Both the position numbers and the translations under genes were made by a program. This document shows positions 15,293 through 23,809 of a stretch of 64,000 nucleotides of DNA, piece by piece. Origin of the DNA: JBBREP01 sp963716525 (GTDB lineage: Bacteria > Actinomycetota > Acidimicrobiia > IMCC26256 > PALSA-610); the NCBI GenBank assembly GCA_963716525.1, contig OY970315.1:3906001-3970000 (forward strand), read 5' to 3'. The notes beneath the pieces are model-generated. The model was not told where the DNA came from and ran no database searches. It saw nothing but the letters and a program-made list of their open reading frames with translations. The first letter of the stretch is position 1; each line of letters opens with the position of its first letter.

Positions 15293-16468
15293 GTGCATCT
15301 CGCTTGGAACGAGGCGGACGAACGCTTCCGTGACGAGCTGCGGACCTTCATCGCGGAGCACGCGCCGCCCGAGGCGCGCCAGGGCTACGACTTCCAGAAC
15401 GACGTGGCCACCGGCGACTGCATCCCCCAGTGGCTGCGCGATTGGCAGGCGACGCTGTTCGACCACGGCTGGATGATCCCCGGATACCCACCCGAACTCG
15501 GCGGCCGCAACGCCACGCCGATCCAGACGCTGATCTACCTCGAAGAGCTTGCAGCCCAGCGCATTCCGCGGGCCACGCATTTTCCGGGCTACGCGATCGT
15601 GGCGCCGAGCCTGCTCGAGTTCGGCAACGATACGCAGAAGCAGCTCGCGCCGGCGGCGATCCGCGGCGACACGATCTGGTGTATCGGCATGAGCGAGCCC
15701 AACGCAGGTTCCGACCTCGCCGGGCTCACCACCCGCGCCGAGCTCGACGGTGACCACTTCGTGGTGAACGGCCAGAAGGTTTGGACGAGCTACGCGACCG
15801 TCGCATCGAAGTGCTTCTGCTACGTGCGCACCGATCCGGCCGCGCCGAAGCACAAGGGCATCAGCCTGCTGATCATCGACATGGACACGCCGGGCATCGA
15901 CGTGCGGCCGCTGCGCCACATCAACGGTTCGGCCGACTTCGCCGAGGTGTTCTTCACCGATGTGATGGTGCCGAAGGAAAACCTCGTCGGCCCGTTGCAC
16001 GGCGGTTGGGCGATCACGCAGGGGTCGCTCGCCCACGAACGGGCCGGGCTGTGGGTCGACGGCGTCGCCCGGCTCGAGCAGTCGGTGCAGGCGCTCGTGG
16101 CGCTCGCCGAACACGTGGGTGCGGCCGGCGACGTGGAGGTGCGCCGCAAGGTCGCCGCGCTCGCGGAGGTGGCCACGAGCTTGCGCGCGCTCGGCTACAA
16201 GGGCTTCGCGAGCTTCGCGCAGGGCTCGAGCGCGCCCGAGCACTCGTACATGAAGATGGCGAGCTCGGAGGCGGGCAAGGCCGCGTTCGAGCTCGGCATG
16301 GAGATCCTCGGCGCGTCGGGCGCGCTCACCGATCCGCGCTATGCCGAGGAGGACGGCCGCTTTGTGAAGAGCTTCTTCGTGTCGTTCGCGAACACGATCG
16401 CGGGCGGCACGAGCGAGATCCAGCGCAACATCATCGCCCAACGCGTGCTGGGCCTGCCGAGGGCATAG
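15293..16468 (+). CDS. acyl-CoA dehydrogenase (FadE), subunit 1 of a pair
   Basis: A 391-residue FAD-dependent acyl-CoA dehydrogenase. It shows the FAD-contact signature MSEPNAGSDLAGL, the substrate-side VNGQKVWTSYA, and the C-terminal AGGTSEIQRNIIAQRVLGLP. The partner gene starts seven bases after its stop. Such paired FadE genes in actinobacteria make alpha2beta2 heterotetramers that dehydrogenate bulky (for example sterol side-chain) acyl-CoAs. This member carries the longer, canonical FAD site. A GTG start is used. A CTGAC-N6-GTCAG palindrome just upstream suggests control by a TetR-type repressor. Confidence 0.92.
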   Translation: MHLAWNEADERFRDELRTFIAEHAPPEARQGYDFQNDVATGDCIPQWLRDWQATLFDHGWMIPGYPPELGGRNATPIQTLIYLEELAAQRIPRATHFPGYAIVAPSLLEFGNDTQKQLAPAAIRGDTIWCIGMSEPNAGSDLAGLTTRAELDGDHFVVNGQKVWTSYATVASKCFCYVRTDPAAPKHKGISLLIIDMDTPGIDVRPLRHINGSADFAEVFFTDVMVPKENLVGPLHGGWAITQGSLAHERAGLWVDGVARLEQSVQALVALAEHVGAAGDVEVRRKVAALAEVATSLRALGYKGFASFAQGSSAPEHSYMKMASSEAGKAAFELGMEILGASGALTDPRYAEEDGRFVKSFFVSFANTIAGGTSEIQRNIIAQRVLGLPRA

Positions 16469-16475
16469 CGCAGCG

Positions 16476-17495
16476 ATGGACTTCTCACTCACCGGGCAAC
16501 AGGAATTGATCCGCGAGACCGCCCAGCGCCTGCTCGAGCGCGAGTGCCCGCCTGCGCTGCTGCGCAGCCACATGAGCGACCGGGCCGCGGCCGCGCCGCT
16601 GTGGGCGCACCTGCGCGAGTACGTCGCGCTCGGCACCGGCGACTGCACCGACCTGTGCCTGTTCCTCGATGAGACGGGGTACACGAGCGCGCCCGGTCCG
16701 TTCTTCGCGACCGCCGCGCTCGCCGTGCCGCTCGTGGCCGCGCTCGCCGGCGACGCACCCGCGGGCCTGCTCGACCGGCTGGCGTCGGGCGCCACCACGG
16801 CAACCGTCGCGGTGAGCGGACGAGACGGCACCTGGCAGCCGCAGCCGTCGCCGACGAAGTGGTTCGTGCCCGATGCCGACCTCGCCGATGTCATCCTCGC
16901 GGTCGAGCCGGGGTGGCGCGTGCAGGTACTCGATGCCGCCGACACGACCGTCGACGTGATCGAGGCCGCGGACACCACACGCCGGCTCTGCACGGTGGAC
17001 CTCACACAGTCATCCCAGAGCGGCACGGCGATCCTCGACGTCGACTCCGCGGCACGCTGGCTCGATCGGGTCCACGTGGTGGCGGCGGCCGAGCTCGTCG
17101 GTACCGCGCGCCGGCTGTTCGACATGGCGCTCGCGTACGCGAAGGAGCGCGTGCAGTTCGACCGTCCGATCGGGTCGTTCCAGGCGATTCAGCACAAGCT
17201 CGCCGAGATGTCGCTCGCGCTCGAACGGGCCACCGCGGCGGTGCACTACGGCGCGATGACAGTCGACGGCCCCACCGACGCGCCGACGAGGGCCCGGGCC
17301 GCGCATACCGCGAAGGCGGCCGCGAACACCGCCGCGCAGCGGATGTTGAAGGACAGCATCCAGATCCACGGCGGCATCGGCTACACGTGGGAGCACGACC
17401 TCCATCTCTACTTGCGCCGCGCCACCGTCGGCGCCACGCAACTCGGCACCACGCAATGGCACCATGACCGCATCGCCGACCTCCTCTTCCCCTGA
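16476..17495 (+). CDS. acyl-CoA dehydrogenase (FadE), subunit 2 of a pair
   Basis: At 339 residues it is shorter than a canonical acyl-CoA dehydrogenase. The middle beta-domain lacks the FAD signature and is reduced, while the C-terminal domain is well kept (ERVQFDRPIGSFQAIQHKLAEM and IQIHGGIGYTWEHDLHLYLRRA, with a Glu in the catalytic-base position GYTWE). This division of labour, with FAD site in one subunit and base in the other, is known for alpha2beta2 FadE complexes. It starts seven bases after subunit 1. Its last codons and stop are part of the first copy of an 18-bp tandem repeat that runs on for about 95 bases. Confidence 0.9.
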   Translation: MDFSLTGQQELIRETAQRLLERECPPALLRSHMSDRAAAAPLWAHLREYVALGTGDCTDLCLFLDETGYTSAPGPFFATAALAVPLVAALAGDAPAGLLDRLASGATTATVAVSGRDGTWQPQPSPTKWFVPDADLADVILAVEPGWRVQVLDAADTTVDVIEAADTTRRLCTVDLTQSSQSGTAILDVDSAARWLDRVHVVAAAELVGTARRLFDMALAYAKERVQFDRPIGSFQAIQHKLAEMSLALERATAAVHYGAMTVDGPTDAPTRARAAHTAKAAANTAAQRMLKDSIQIHGGIGYTWEHDLHLYLRRATVGATQLGTTQWHHDRIADLLFP

Positions 17496-17590
17496 CCATG
17501 CCGCTTCCCCTGACCATGCCGCTTCCCCTGACCATGCCGCTTCCCCTGACCATGCCGCTTCCCCTGACCATGCCGCTTCCCCTGACCATG
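17487..17590 (+). repeat. 18-bp tandem repeat, six copies, starting inside the fadE stop region
   Basis: The core TTCCCCTGACCATG recurs six times with an 18-bp period (spacer CCGC). The first copy holds the last sense codons and TGA of the acyl-CoA dehydrogenase; the last runs directly into the 42-bp inverted repeat. The copies are identical, indicating recent amplification. Every copy repeats the TGA, so readthrough in this frame is blocked, while one other frame stays open across the array. Confidence 0.93.
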
Positions 17591-17629
17591 CGTCGTTTGG
17601 GTACCAAATAGCGGTCCCAAACGACGCAT
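17588..17629. repeat. 42-bp inverted-repeat element, copy 1 (possible terminator)
   Basis: Arms ATGCGTCGTTTGGG (17588-17601) and CCCAAACGACGCAT (17616-17629) are perfectly complementary around a 14-base centre, TACCAAATAGCGGT. The centre contains another CCAAA, so two alternative hairpins are possible. The same element with its centre inverted lies at 48341-48382. Both copies are just beyond the stop codon of a minus-strand ABC-F gene (here 14 bases). Confidence 0.85.
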
Positions 17630-17643
17630 GTGGGCCGGTGGCG

Positions 17644-19293
17644 TCAGGTGGGGGCGTCGGCGGTGATGCGGCCGCTGGCGAGTTCGATGCGGCGGGTGAG
17701 CGTGAGTGCGTCGAGCAGGCGTCGATCGTGGCTCACCACCACCAGCGTGCCGTCGAAGCCCGCCAGGGCCTGTTCGAGCTGTTCGATCGCGGGCAGGTCG
17801 AGGTGGTTCGTGGGCTCGTCGAGCACGATCGCGTTCACACCGGTGGCCATGAGCAGCGCGAGCTCGGCGCGGGTACGCTCGCCGGGCGACAGCGACGCCG
17901 CCGGGCGCAGCACCTGCTCGGCGCCGAGCCGGAACTTCGCGAGCAGCGACCGGGCGTCGGCCAGCGGTAGCCCGGTGGCGGCGATGAACCCGTCGAGGAG
18001 CGGCGCGGCGCCGAAACGAAGGCGCGCCTGGGCCAGCGTGCCGAGCACCACACCGGGCCCGACGAAGCGTGCGCCCGCCGCGAGCTCGACCGTTCCGAGC
18101 AACGCGGCGAGCAGCGTCGTCTTGCCGCTCCCGTTCGGCCCCACCACCGCGACTCGCTCACCGGAGCGGATCTCCACGTCGACCGGTCCGAGTTGGAACT
18201 CGCCCCGTGCCACCACCGCGCCGTCGAGGCGCGCCACCACTGCGCCCGACCGCGGCGCCGCCGCGATCTCGAAGCGCAGCTCCCAAGCTTCCCAGGGCTT
18301 GTCGACCTCGTCGAGCCGTTCGATCATCATCTCGGTGCGGCGGGCGCGGGCCGCGACGTGCTCGCTCGACGCCCGCCGGAACGCACGAATGTTCTTGTCC
18401 TTCTCGTCGCTCTTGCGGACGCGCTGCACTCCCTGGTGGGCCCACTGCTGCTCGCGCTGCGCGCGGATCGCGAGCGTGTCGCGCCGCTGGACGTAGCCCG
18501 CGTACTCCTCCTCCGCGTGCCGGCGTGCAGTGGTGCGCTCGTCGAGGTAGGCGAGCCAACCGCCGCGGAACTCGGTGACGCTGTGCGCGTGGTCATCGAT
18601 CTCCACGACCGTGTCGACGGCGCGCTCGAGGAACGCGCGGTCGTGCGAGACGATGGCACACGGCGCCTGCCAATCGCGCACGACCCGCTCCAGCAGGTCG
18701 AGCCCTGCGAAGTCGAGGTCGTTCGTGGGCTCGTCGAGCAGGAAGACGTCGAAGCGTGCGAGCAGGATCGCGGCGAGCGCAACACGCGCCGCTTCGCCGC
18801 CCGACAGCGACGGCATCGCGACCGAGAGCAGGCGCGGCGCGAGCCCGACGTCGGCGCACACCTCGCCGAGGCGCGCGTCGAACTCGGCCGCGCCCAGCGC
18901 CAGGTAGCGGTCGAGGGCGGCCGAGTACGCGTCGTCGGTACCGCTGCCCGTGCCACCGTCGGCGAGCGCCGCCGCGGCACGCTCGAACGTCTCGGTGGCG
19001 TCGGCCACGCCGGTGCGACGGGCGAGGAAGTCGCGCACGAGCTCACCGGCGCGCCGCTCGGGCTCCTGCGCGAGATAGCCGATGACGGCGTCGGGCGGAT
19101 CGACCCGCACCGCGCCCCGATCGACGGGTTCGAGCCCTGCGATCACCCGCAGCAGCGTGCTCTTGCCGGTGCCGTTCGGCGCCACCACGCCGACCCGCTC
19201 GCCCGGCGCCAGCGTGAGCGACACGTCGCGCAGCACCACATGGGCGCCGAACGACTTCGTGACGTGGGACAGAGTGACGGTGGCAGGCGACAA
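17644..19293 (-). CDS. ABC-F family ATPase (ribosome-associated type)
   Basis: A soluble protein with two ABC domains and no membrane segment. Walker A is APNGTGKST in domain 1 and GPNGSGKTT in domain 2; signatures are LSGGE and LSPGE; Walker B plus Asp-box is LLDEPTNDLD and VLDEPTNHLD. The two domains are joined by a long basic/acidic linker (RKSDEKDKNIRAFRR). ABC-F proteins act on the ribosome E site in translation control or antibiotic protection. The subfamily is not EttA, which is encoded separately at 48.4 kb. The TTG at 19293 gives the usual distance to the first strand (VTLSHVTKSFG); an in-frame ATG at 19389 would add 32 residues of unlikely sequence. Confidence 0.88.
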   Translation of the reverse strand: MSPATVTLSHVTKSFGAHVVLRDVSLTLAPGERVGVVAPNGTGKSTLLRVIAGLEPVDRGAVRVDPPDAVIGYLAQEPERRAGELVRDFLARRTGVADATETFERAAAALADGGTGSGTDDAYSAALDRYLALGAAEFDARLGEVCADVGLAPRLLSVAMPSLSGGEAARVALAAILLARFDVFLLDEPTNDLDFAGLDLLERVVRDWQAPCAIVSHDRAFLERAVDTVVEIDDHAHSVTEFRGGWLAYLDERTTARRHAEEEYAGYVQRRDTLAIRAQREQQWAHQGVQRVRKSDEKDKNIRAFRRASSEHVAARARRTEMMIERLDEVDKPWEAWELRFEIAAAPRSGAVVARLDGAVVARGEFQLGPVDVEIRSGERVAVVGPNGSGKTTLLAALLGTVELAAGARFVGPGVVLGTLAQARLRFGAAPLLDGFIAATGLPLADARSLLAKFRLGAEQVLRPAASLSPGERTRAELALLMATGVNAIVLDEPTNHLDLPAIEQLEQALAGFDGTLVVVSHDRRLLDALTLTRRIELASGRITADAPT

Positions 19294-19452
19294 GATGGGA
19301 CCTCGTGACTCGTCGGCGCCTCGCAGGTGTCTCGCCTCGCGGGCGTCTCGCGGTCGGGCATCGACGAGGTCACTTGCGCATGGTCGCATGGTATCGGGAC
19401 CAACCTCGGGTGCCTCTGGGGGCGTGGCTGAGACGGGCCGGCCGCCGATAGA

Positions 19453-19468
19453 CTGACACCGACGTCAG
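19453..19468. promoter_or_regulatory. operator-like palindrome CTGAC-N6-GTCAG, copy 2
   Basis: CTGACACCGACGTCAG lies in the divergent region between the ABC-F gene and hyuB. It has the same arms and spacing as the sites at 15253 and 44514. It is 123 bases from the hyuB start and about 160 from the ABC-F TTG. Confidence 0.6.
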
Positions 19469-19474
19469 TTCCGG

Positions 19475-19580
19475 CCGAGTGTTGCCGAGAGTCCTGCCGA
19501 GAGTCCTGCCGAGAGTCCTGCCGAGAGTGTTACCCAGAGAGTTACCCAGAGCGTTACCGAGAGTGTTGCCCGAGAGTGTG
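19475..19580 (+). repeat. 12-bp tandem repeat in the hyuB leader
   Basis: About eight degenerate copies of a 12-bp unit (CCGAGAGTCCTG, three exact copies, then CCGAGAGTGTTA / CCCAGAGCGTTA variants) fill the space between the operator-like palindrome and the hyuB ribosome-binding site. The array ends with GTGTGGAGG, which provides the Shine-Dalgarno. It would be transcribed as leader RNA if the promoter lies at the palindrome. Confidence 0.88.
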
Positions 19581-19591
19581 GAGGTGCGCCG

Positions 19592-21421
19592 ATGACCAGC
19601 GCCGATGTCGTGCGACTCGCCGGCAGCCGGGAGCGCCTGCGCACCTCGCCCACGATCGACCTCGTGACGGCCGAGGTGATCAGGGGTGGCATGGAGACGG
19701 TGTGCTTCGAGATGGCGGCGTACGTGTCCCGCACGGCCACCACCCCGATCCTGAACCAGAGCAACGAGCGCAACGCCACGATCCTCGACGCCCGCGGGCG
19801 GCTCGCGGCGCTGTCGGTGGGCATCCCGCAGTTCATGCTCACGTCCACGTTGCCGGTTCGCTTCGCGCTCGACTTTCTCGGCCCCGCGGAGTTCCGTGAG
19901 GGCGACGTGTTCGTCGCCAACGACCCGTACCACGGCGGCGGCCACCTCCCCGACTACAACGTGTTCGCGCCCGTGTTCGCCGACGACCCGCTCACCGGCA
20001 CACGCCGCATGGTGCTGATCGCGTCGATCCAGTGCCACCACGGCGACACCGGCGGCGCGGTGCCCGGCGGTTACAACGTCACCGCGAACGACATCTGGGG
20101 TGAGGGCACGCGCTGGCCCGTCATCAAGGTGATCGACCGCGGCGAGCCCCGCAACGACGTGCTCTACGCGCTCCAGGCCAACAACCGGATCCCCGACTAC
20201 ATCGGCGACCTGCGCGCGCAGATCGGTGCCGCGCAGCTCGGTGTGCGCCGGCTGCAGGAGATCATCGACCTGCACGGCACCACCACGATCGAAGAGGGCG
20301 TCGACTTCATGATCGACTACGCGCGGGCCCGCTTCCGCGAGGAGGTCGCGTCGTGGCCCGACGGCGTGTACGAGGGCGACGCCTACGTCGACCACGACCC
20401 GCTCGGCAACCAGGACGTGCACCTGCACGTGAAGATCAGCGTCGACGGTGATCAGCTGACGATCGACTACACGGGCAGCGACACGCGTCCGGAACTGCAG
20501 GCGTGGTCCACGTTCGGCAACACCCGCGGTTACACCGTCGGCCAGATCGCCTCGATGATGGACCCCGAGATCCCGAAGAACGAGGGATTCTTCGAGTCGA
20601 TCAACCTCGTCGTGCCGCAGGGTTGCGTGCTCAACCCGCCGCCGGGCAAGCCGGTGAGCGCGGGCACGCACCACCCCGGCGCCGACGTGGGCGAGGTGAT
20701 CGCGGTCGCGATGCAGCACGTGCTGCCCTCGAGAGCGGTGCCGCAGACCTACAAGACCGGCATCCCCACCGTCATCCGCGGCAAGGATCCCCGCACCGGC
20801 CGCGAGTTCGTCGACCACTCCGCCGAGGTGTACGCGGGCTGGTGCAACGCCGCGCAGGGCCTCGACGCGTGGGGCGCACTCGCCACGAGCTTCGGCAACC
20901 TCTGGAAGGCGACGGCTGAGATCAACGAGTCGCTGTTCCCGCACGTGCAGTGGAGCCGCGACTACCGCACCGACAGCGGCGGTCCGGGCCAGTGGCGCGG
21001 CATCTGCGGGTCGCACTACGAGAAGGAGACGCGCGTCGACGCAACCGTCTACACCTACGTCGTCGGCATGAAGTACCCGATGCCGGGCATCTGCGGCGGC
21101 AAGAACGGCGCACCGAACGAGATGATCCTCCGCTACGGCAGTGACGACCCGTACCGCGTGCAGCACACCGCCAACAACGTGCCGGTCGGCGCGGGGCAGC
21201 GCGTCATGTACGACTACGGCGGCGGCGGCGGCTGGGGTGATCCACTCGATCGCGATCAGCAGGCCGTGCTCGACGACGTGCTCGACGAGTACGTGTCGGT
21301 GGAGGGCGCACGCCGCGACTACGGCGTGGTGCTCACGGGCTCGCTCGAGGAGCTCACGCTGGCCGTCGACGAGGGCGCCACCGCGAAGCTCCGAGCCGCG
21401 ATGCGCCAACAGTCCGCGTGA
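19592..21421 (+). CDS. hyuB: hydantoinase B/oxoprolinase-type subunit
   Basis: A 609-residue member of the HyuB family. Family segments include ILNQSNERNATILDARGRL near the N-terminus, FVANDPYHGGGHLPD and HHGDTGGAVPGGYN (metal-type His/Asp clusters), and the C-terminal GGGGGWGDPLDRD. HyuA/HyuB pairs carry out ATP-dependent ring opening of (N-methyl)hydantoins or 5-oxoproline, or carboxylation of ketones (acetone and acetophenone carboxylases); the exact reaction cannot be set here. GGAGG precedes the ATG. hyuA follows after about 150 bases. Confidence 0.93.
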   Translation: MTSADVVRLAGSRERLRTSPTIDLVTAEVIRGGMETVCFEMAAYVSRTATTPILNQSNERNATILDARGRLAALSVGIPQFMLTSTLPVRFALDFLGPAEFREGDVFVANDPYHGGGHLPDYNVFAPVFADDPLTGTRRMVLIASIQCHHGDTGGAVPGGYNVTANDIWGEGTRWPVIKVIDRGEPRNDVLYALQANNRIPDYIGDLRAQIGAAQLGVRRLQEIIDLHGTTTIEEGVDFMIDYARARFREEVASWPDGVYEGDAYVDHDPLGNQDVHLHVKISVDGDQLTIDYTGSDTRPELQAWSTFGNTRGYTVGQIASMMDPEIPKNEGFFESINLVVPQGCVLNPPPGKPVSAGTHHPGADVGEVIAVAMQHVLPSRAVPQTYKTGIPTVIRGKDPRTGREFVDHSAEVYAGWCNAAQGLDAWGALATSFGNLWKATAEINESLFPHVQWSRDYRTDSGGPGQWRGICGSHYEKETRVDATVYTYVVGMKYPMPGICGGKNGAPNEMILRYGSDDPYRVQHTANNVPVGAGQRVMYDYGGGGGWGDPLDRDQQAVLDDVLDEYVSVEGARRDYGVVLTGSLEELTLAVDEGATAKLRAAMRQQSA

Positions 21422-21561
21422 TGGCCGACCGGATGGGAACTTGCAACGGCGCGCCCACCGGAGCAGCGCAGGAGCGACGGAGGTGCGACATGCGTACGCA
21501 GGCCGCTCGCAGCGCTGCCGGAGGCGACGCAATAGAAGAAGCCGGGGTCGACGCACGCACG

Positions 21562-21585
21562 GGAAGCCCGTCGTGACGGGCTTCC
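21562..21585 (+). promoter_or_regulatory. hairpin enclosing the hyuA start codon
   Basis: GGAAGCCCG (21562-21570) and CGGGCTTCC (21577-21585) are perfectly complementary, and the six-base loop TCGTGA contains the GTG start of hyuA (21573). In mRNA this would place the start codon in the loop and the ribosome-binding region in the stem, limiting hyuA translation. If translation begins instead at the next in-frame GTG (21588), the hairpin lies just 5' of the start. Confidence 0.5.
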
Positions 21586-23669
21586 GAGTGGGCGTCGATG
21601 TCGGTGGCACGTTCACCGATCTCATCTGCGTCACACCCGAAGGCGACGTCGTGCTCGACAAGACGCCGTCGACGCTCGACGACCAGTCGACCGGCGTGAT
21701 GAACGGGCTGGGCCAGCTCGCCGAGCACTTCGGCGTGGAGCTCGGCGAGTTCTGCGCCCAGCTCGACATCGTGGTGCACGGCACCACCACCGGCGACAAC
21801 ACGATGATCGAGATGAACGGCGCGCCCACCGGGCTGCTCGTCACCGAGGGCCATCGCGACGAGATCGAGTTCCGCCGCTGCCACAAAGAGGAGATCTGGG
21901 ACCCATCGGCCCCGGGTCCGTTCCAGATCGCCCGGCGCCGCAACCGCATCCCGATCCCCGAGCGCAAGGACTTCGAAGGCAACACGCTCCTGCCACTCGA
22001 CGAGCAGGCGGTGCGGCGCGGCGTGCAGCGCCTGCGCAAGCTCGGCGTGCGTTCGATCGCGGTGATGTACCTGTTCTCGTTCGTCGATCCCGAACACGAG
22101 CTGCGCACCCGCGAGATCGTGCTCGAGGAGTTTCCCGACGTCGAGCACATCACCCTGTCGCACGAGGTGATGCCGCGCGGCCCCGAGTACGAGCGCGTGT
22201 CCACCACGCTCGTGAACGCCTATCTCGCGCCCACGCTGGCGCGCTACATCGGCAATCTGCAGGACAAGCTCCGCGCCGCGGGCTTCGCCGGACCGCTCTT
22301 GATCATGCAGTCCACCGGCGGCGTGATGCCGCCCGACTACGTGGCCCGGCGCGCCGTCTCGGTGCTCGCCAGCGGGCCTACCGGCGGCGTGATGGGCGCC
22401 ACGCTCGCGGCGCGCCTCGCCGGCCTGCACGATTTCGTGGCCGTCGACATGGGCGGCACGAGCTACGACCTCTGCCTGGTCCGCAAGGGGCGGCCCGAGA
22501 TCAAGACCGACTGGAACTGGCGCTACCGCTATTACATCGGGATGCCGATGGTCGACGTGCAGTCGGTCGGTGCGGGCGGCGGCTCGATCGCACGCGTGCG
22601 CCAGGGCGCGCTGCTCGTGGGTCCCGACTCGGCCGGCTCCACGCCCGGACCGGCCTGCTACGCGCGCGGCGGCATGCTGCCCACCGTGACCGACGCCGAC
22701 GTCGTGCTCGGCTACCTCCCCACCACCGGGTTCGCGGGCGGACGCATGGAGCTCGACGTCGACGCCGCACGCGAGGCGATCCGGCGCGAGATCGCCGAGC
22801 CGCTCGGCATCGACGTGGTCGCGGCGGCATGGGGCATCGAGCGCATCGTGAACGCGAACATGGCCAACGCGACGCGCAAGGTGCTCGCGGGGCACGGCGC
22901 CGACCCCCGGGAGCTCGCGCTGATCGCGTACGGAGGCAACGGCGGTGTGCACGCCTGGTCGATCGCGCCCGAGCTCGGCATCGAGACGGTGCTCGTGCCG
23001 AAGACGGCCCCCGCGTTCAGCGCGCTCGGTGTGCTCGTCGCCGATTACGTGATCGACCTCGTGCGCTCCTACGTGGCGCCCCTCTCGCAGGTGGACATGC
23101 AGCGCGTGCGCGCCCTCGCGACCGAGCTGCTCGACGAGGCGGCGAAGGAGCTGACGCCAGCCGACCTCGAACCCGGATCGCTCACCTACGACCTCTACGC
23201 ACAGATGTGTTACCCGGGCCAGAACTTCGACCTCAGCATCCCGATGCCGGGCGAGCTGGCCCCCGCGGCCCGCGTCGCTGGGGACGACGGCGCGTCGGCG
23301 ATCGCGGGCGCGTCACTCCTCGAGCTGGCCGAGCGGTTCCACGACCAGCACGAGCGCGAGCGTGGCTTCTGCTTCCGCAACATCCAGCCGCTCCTGCGCG
23401 GCGTCCGGGTGGTGGGTCGCGGCGCGACCCCGAAGCCGGCGCGGCTCACGAGCGCGGCATCGGGAGGCGGGGCCGCGCCCCGATCCAGCCGTGCGGCCTA
23501 CTTCGACGGCTCGTTCCACGACACACCGGTGTACGCGGGCCCCGAGCTCGTAGCCGGCGACCGGATCCAAGGCCCGGCCCTGGTCGAGGAGCCCTTCACC
23601 GTCGTCGTCGTCCCCGCCGGCAGCACCCTCGAGCTCGACGCCCTGGGCAACTATCTCCTGCGCAGCTGA
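21573..23669 (+). CDS. hyuA: hydantoinase A/oxoprolinase-type ATP-binding subunit
   Basis: A protein of about 698 residues with the HyuA actin-like ATPase fold: phosphate-1 loop VGVDVGGTFTDLICV at the N-terminus, second phosphate loop VDMGGTSYDLCL near residue 290, and ALIAYGGNGGVHAW near residue 450. It binds and hydrolyses ATP to activate the substrate processed with HyuB. The start is set by homology: the frame upstream of 21573 has no family sequence, and GTG 21573 (MTGFRVGVDVGG) or GTG 21588 fit. A perfect hairpin surrounds the GTG. A long imperfect hairpin follows the stop. Confidence 0.92.
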   Translation: MTGFRVGVDVGGTFTDLICVTPEGDVVLDKTPSTLDDQSTGVMNGLGQLAEHFGVELGEFCAQLDIVVHGTTTGDNTMIEMNGAPTGLLVTEGHRDEIEFRRCHKEEIWDPSAPGPFQIARRRNRIPIPERKDFEGNTLLPLDEQAVRRGVQRLRKLGVRSIAVMYLFSFVDPEHELRTREIVLEEFPDVEHITLSHEVMPRGPEYERVSTTLVNAYLAPTLARYIGNLQDKLRAAGFAGPLLIMQSTGGVMPPDYVARRAVSVLASGPTGGVMGATLAARLAGLHDFVAVDMGGTSYDLCLVRKGRPEIKTDWNWRYRYYIGMPMVDVQSVGAGGGSIARVRQGALLVGPDSAGSTPGPACYARGGMLPTVTDADVVLGYLPTTGFAGGRMELDVDAAREAIRREIAEPLGIDVVAAAWGIERIVNANMANATRKVLAGHGADPRELALIAYGGNGGVHAWSIAPELGIETVLVPKTAPAFSALGVLVADYVIDLVRSYVAPLSQVDMQRVRALATELLDEAAKELTPADLEPGSLTYDLYAQMCYPGQNFDLSIPMPGELAPAARVAGDDGASAIAGASLLELAERFHDQHERERGFCFRNIQPLLRGVRVVGRGATPKPARLTSAASGGGAAPRSSRAAYFDGSFHDTPVYAGPELVAGDRIQGPALVEEPFTVVVVPAGSTLELDALGNYLLRS

Positions 23670-23670
23670 C

Positions 23671-23720
23671 AGTGGTCGCACCAGTCCCGGCAACGTTGGG
23701 GCGGGATTGGTGGGACCACT
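23671..23720. terminator. long imperfect hairpin after hyuA
   Basis: AGTGGTC-g-CACCA-g-TCCCG pairs with CGGGA-t-TGGTG-g-GACCACT: about eighteen pairs with one G-G mismatch and one G-T wobble, and an inner CAACGTTG palindrome in the loop. It starts one base after the hyuA TGA. There is no T-run, as is common for high-GC terminators. Confidence 0.65.
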
Positions 23721-23809
23721 GGGCCGCGCGGCCCACCGAGGGGTGACGCGGATCTCGCTTTGCCCGTCGTTCACTCAAGCGTCCACCGTGCGTGGTCGAT
23801 CCTGGGCCC

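Noticed and set aside
15074..17125. 683-codon minus-strand open frame opposite both acyl-CoA dehydrogenases
   Set aside because: Low-complexity translation and overlaps two well-supported genes.
17487..17590. CRISPR-like array
   Set aside because: The repeats are contiguous 18-mers without unique spacers, and there are no cas genes.
19475..19580. CRISPR or origin iteron array
   Set aside because: The 12-bp units are contiguous and degenerate, with no replication gene nearby.
19370..22207. 945-codon minus-strand open frame opposite hyuB
   Set aside because: No domain; lies across the hydantoinase gene and the repeat array. High-GC codon bias removes stops on the antisense strand.
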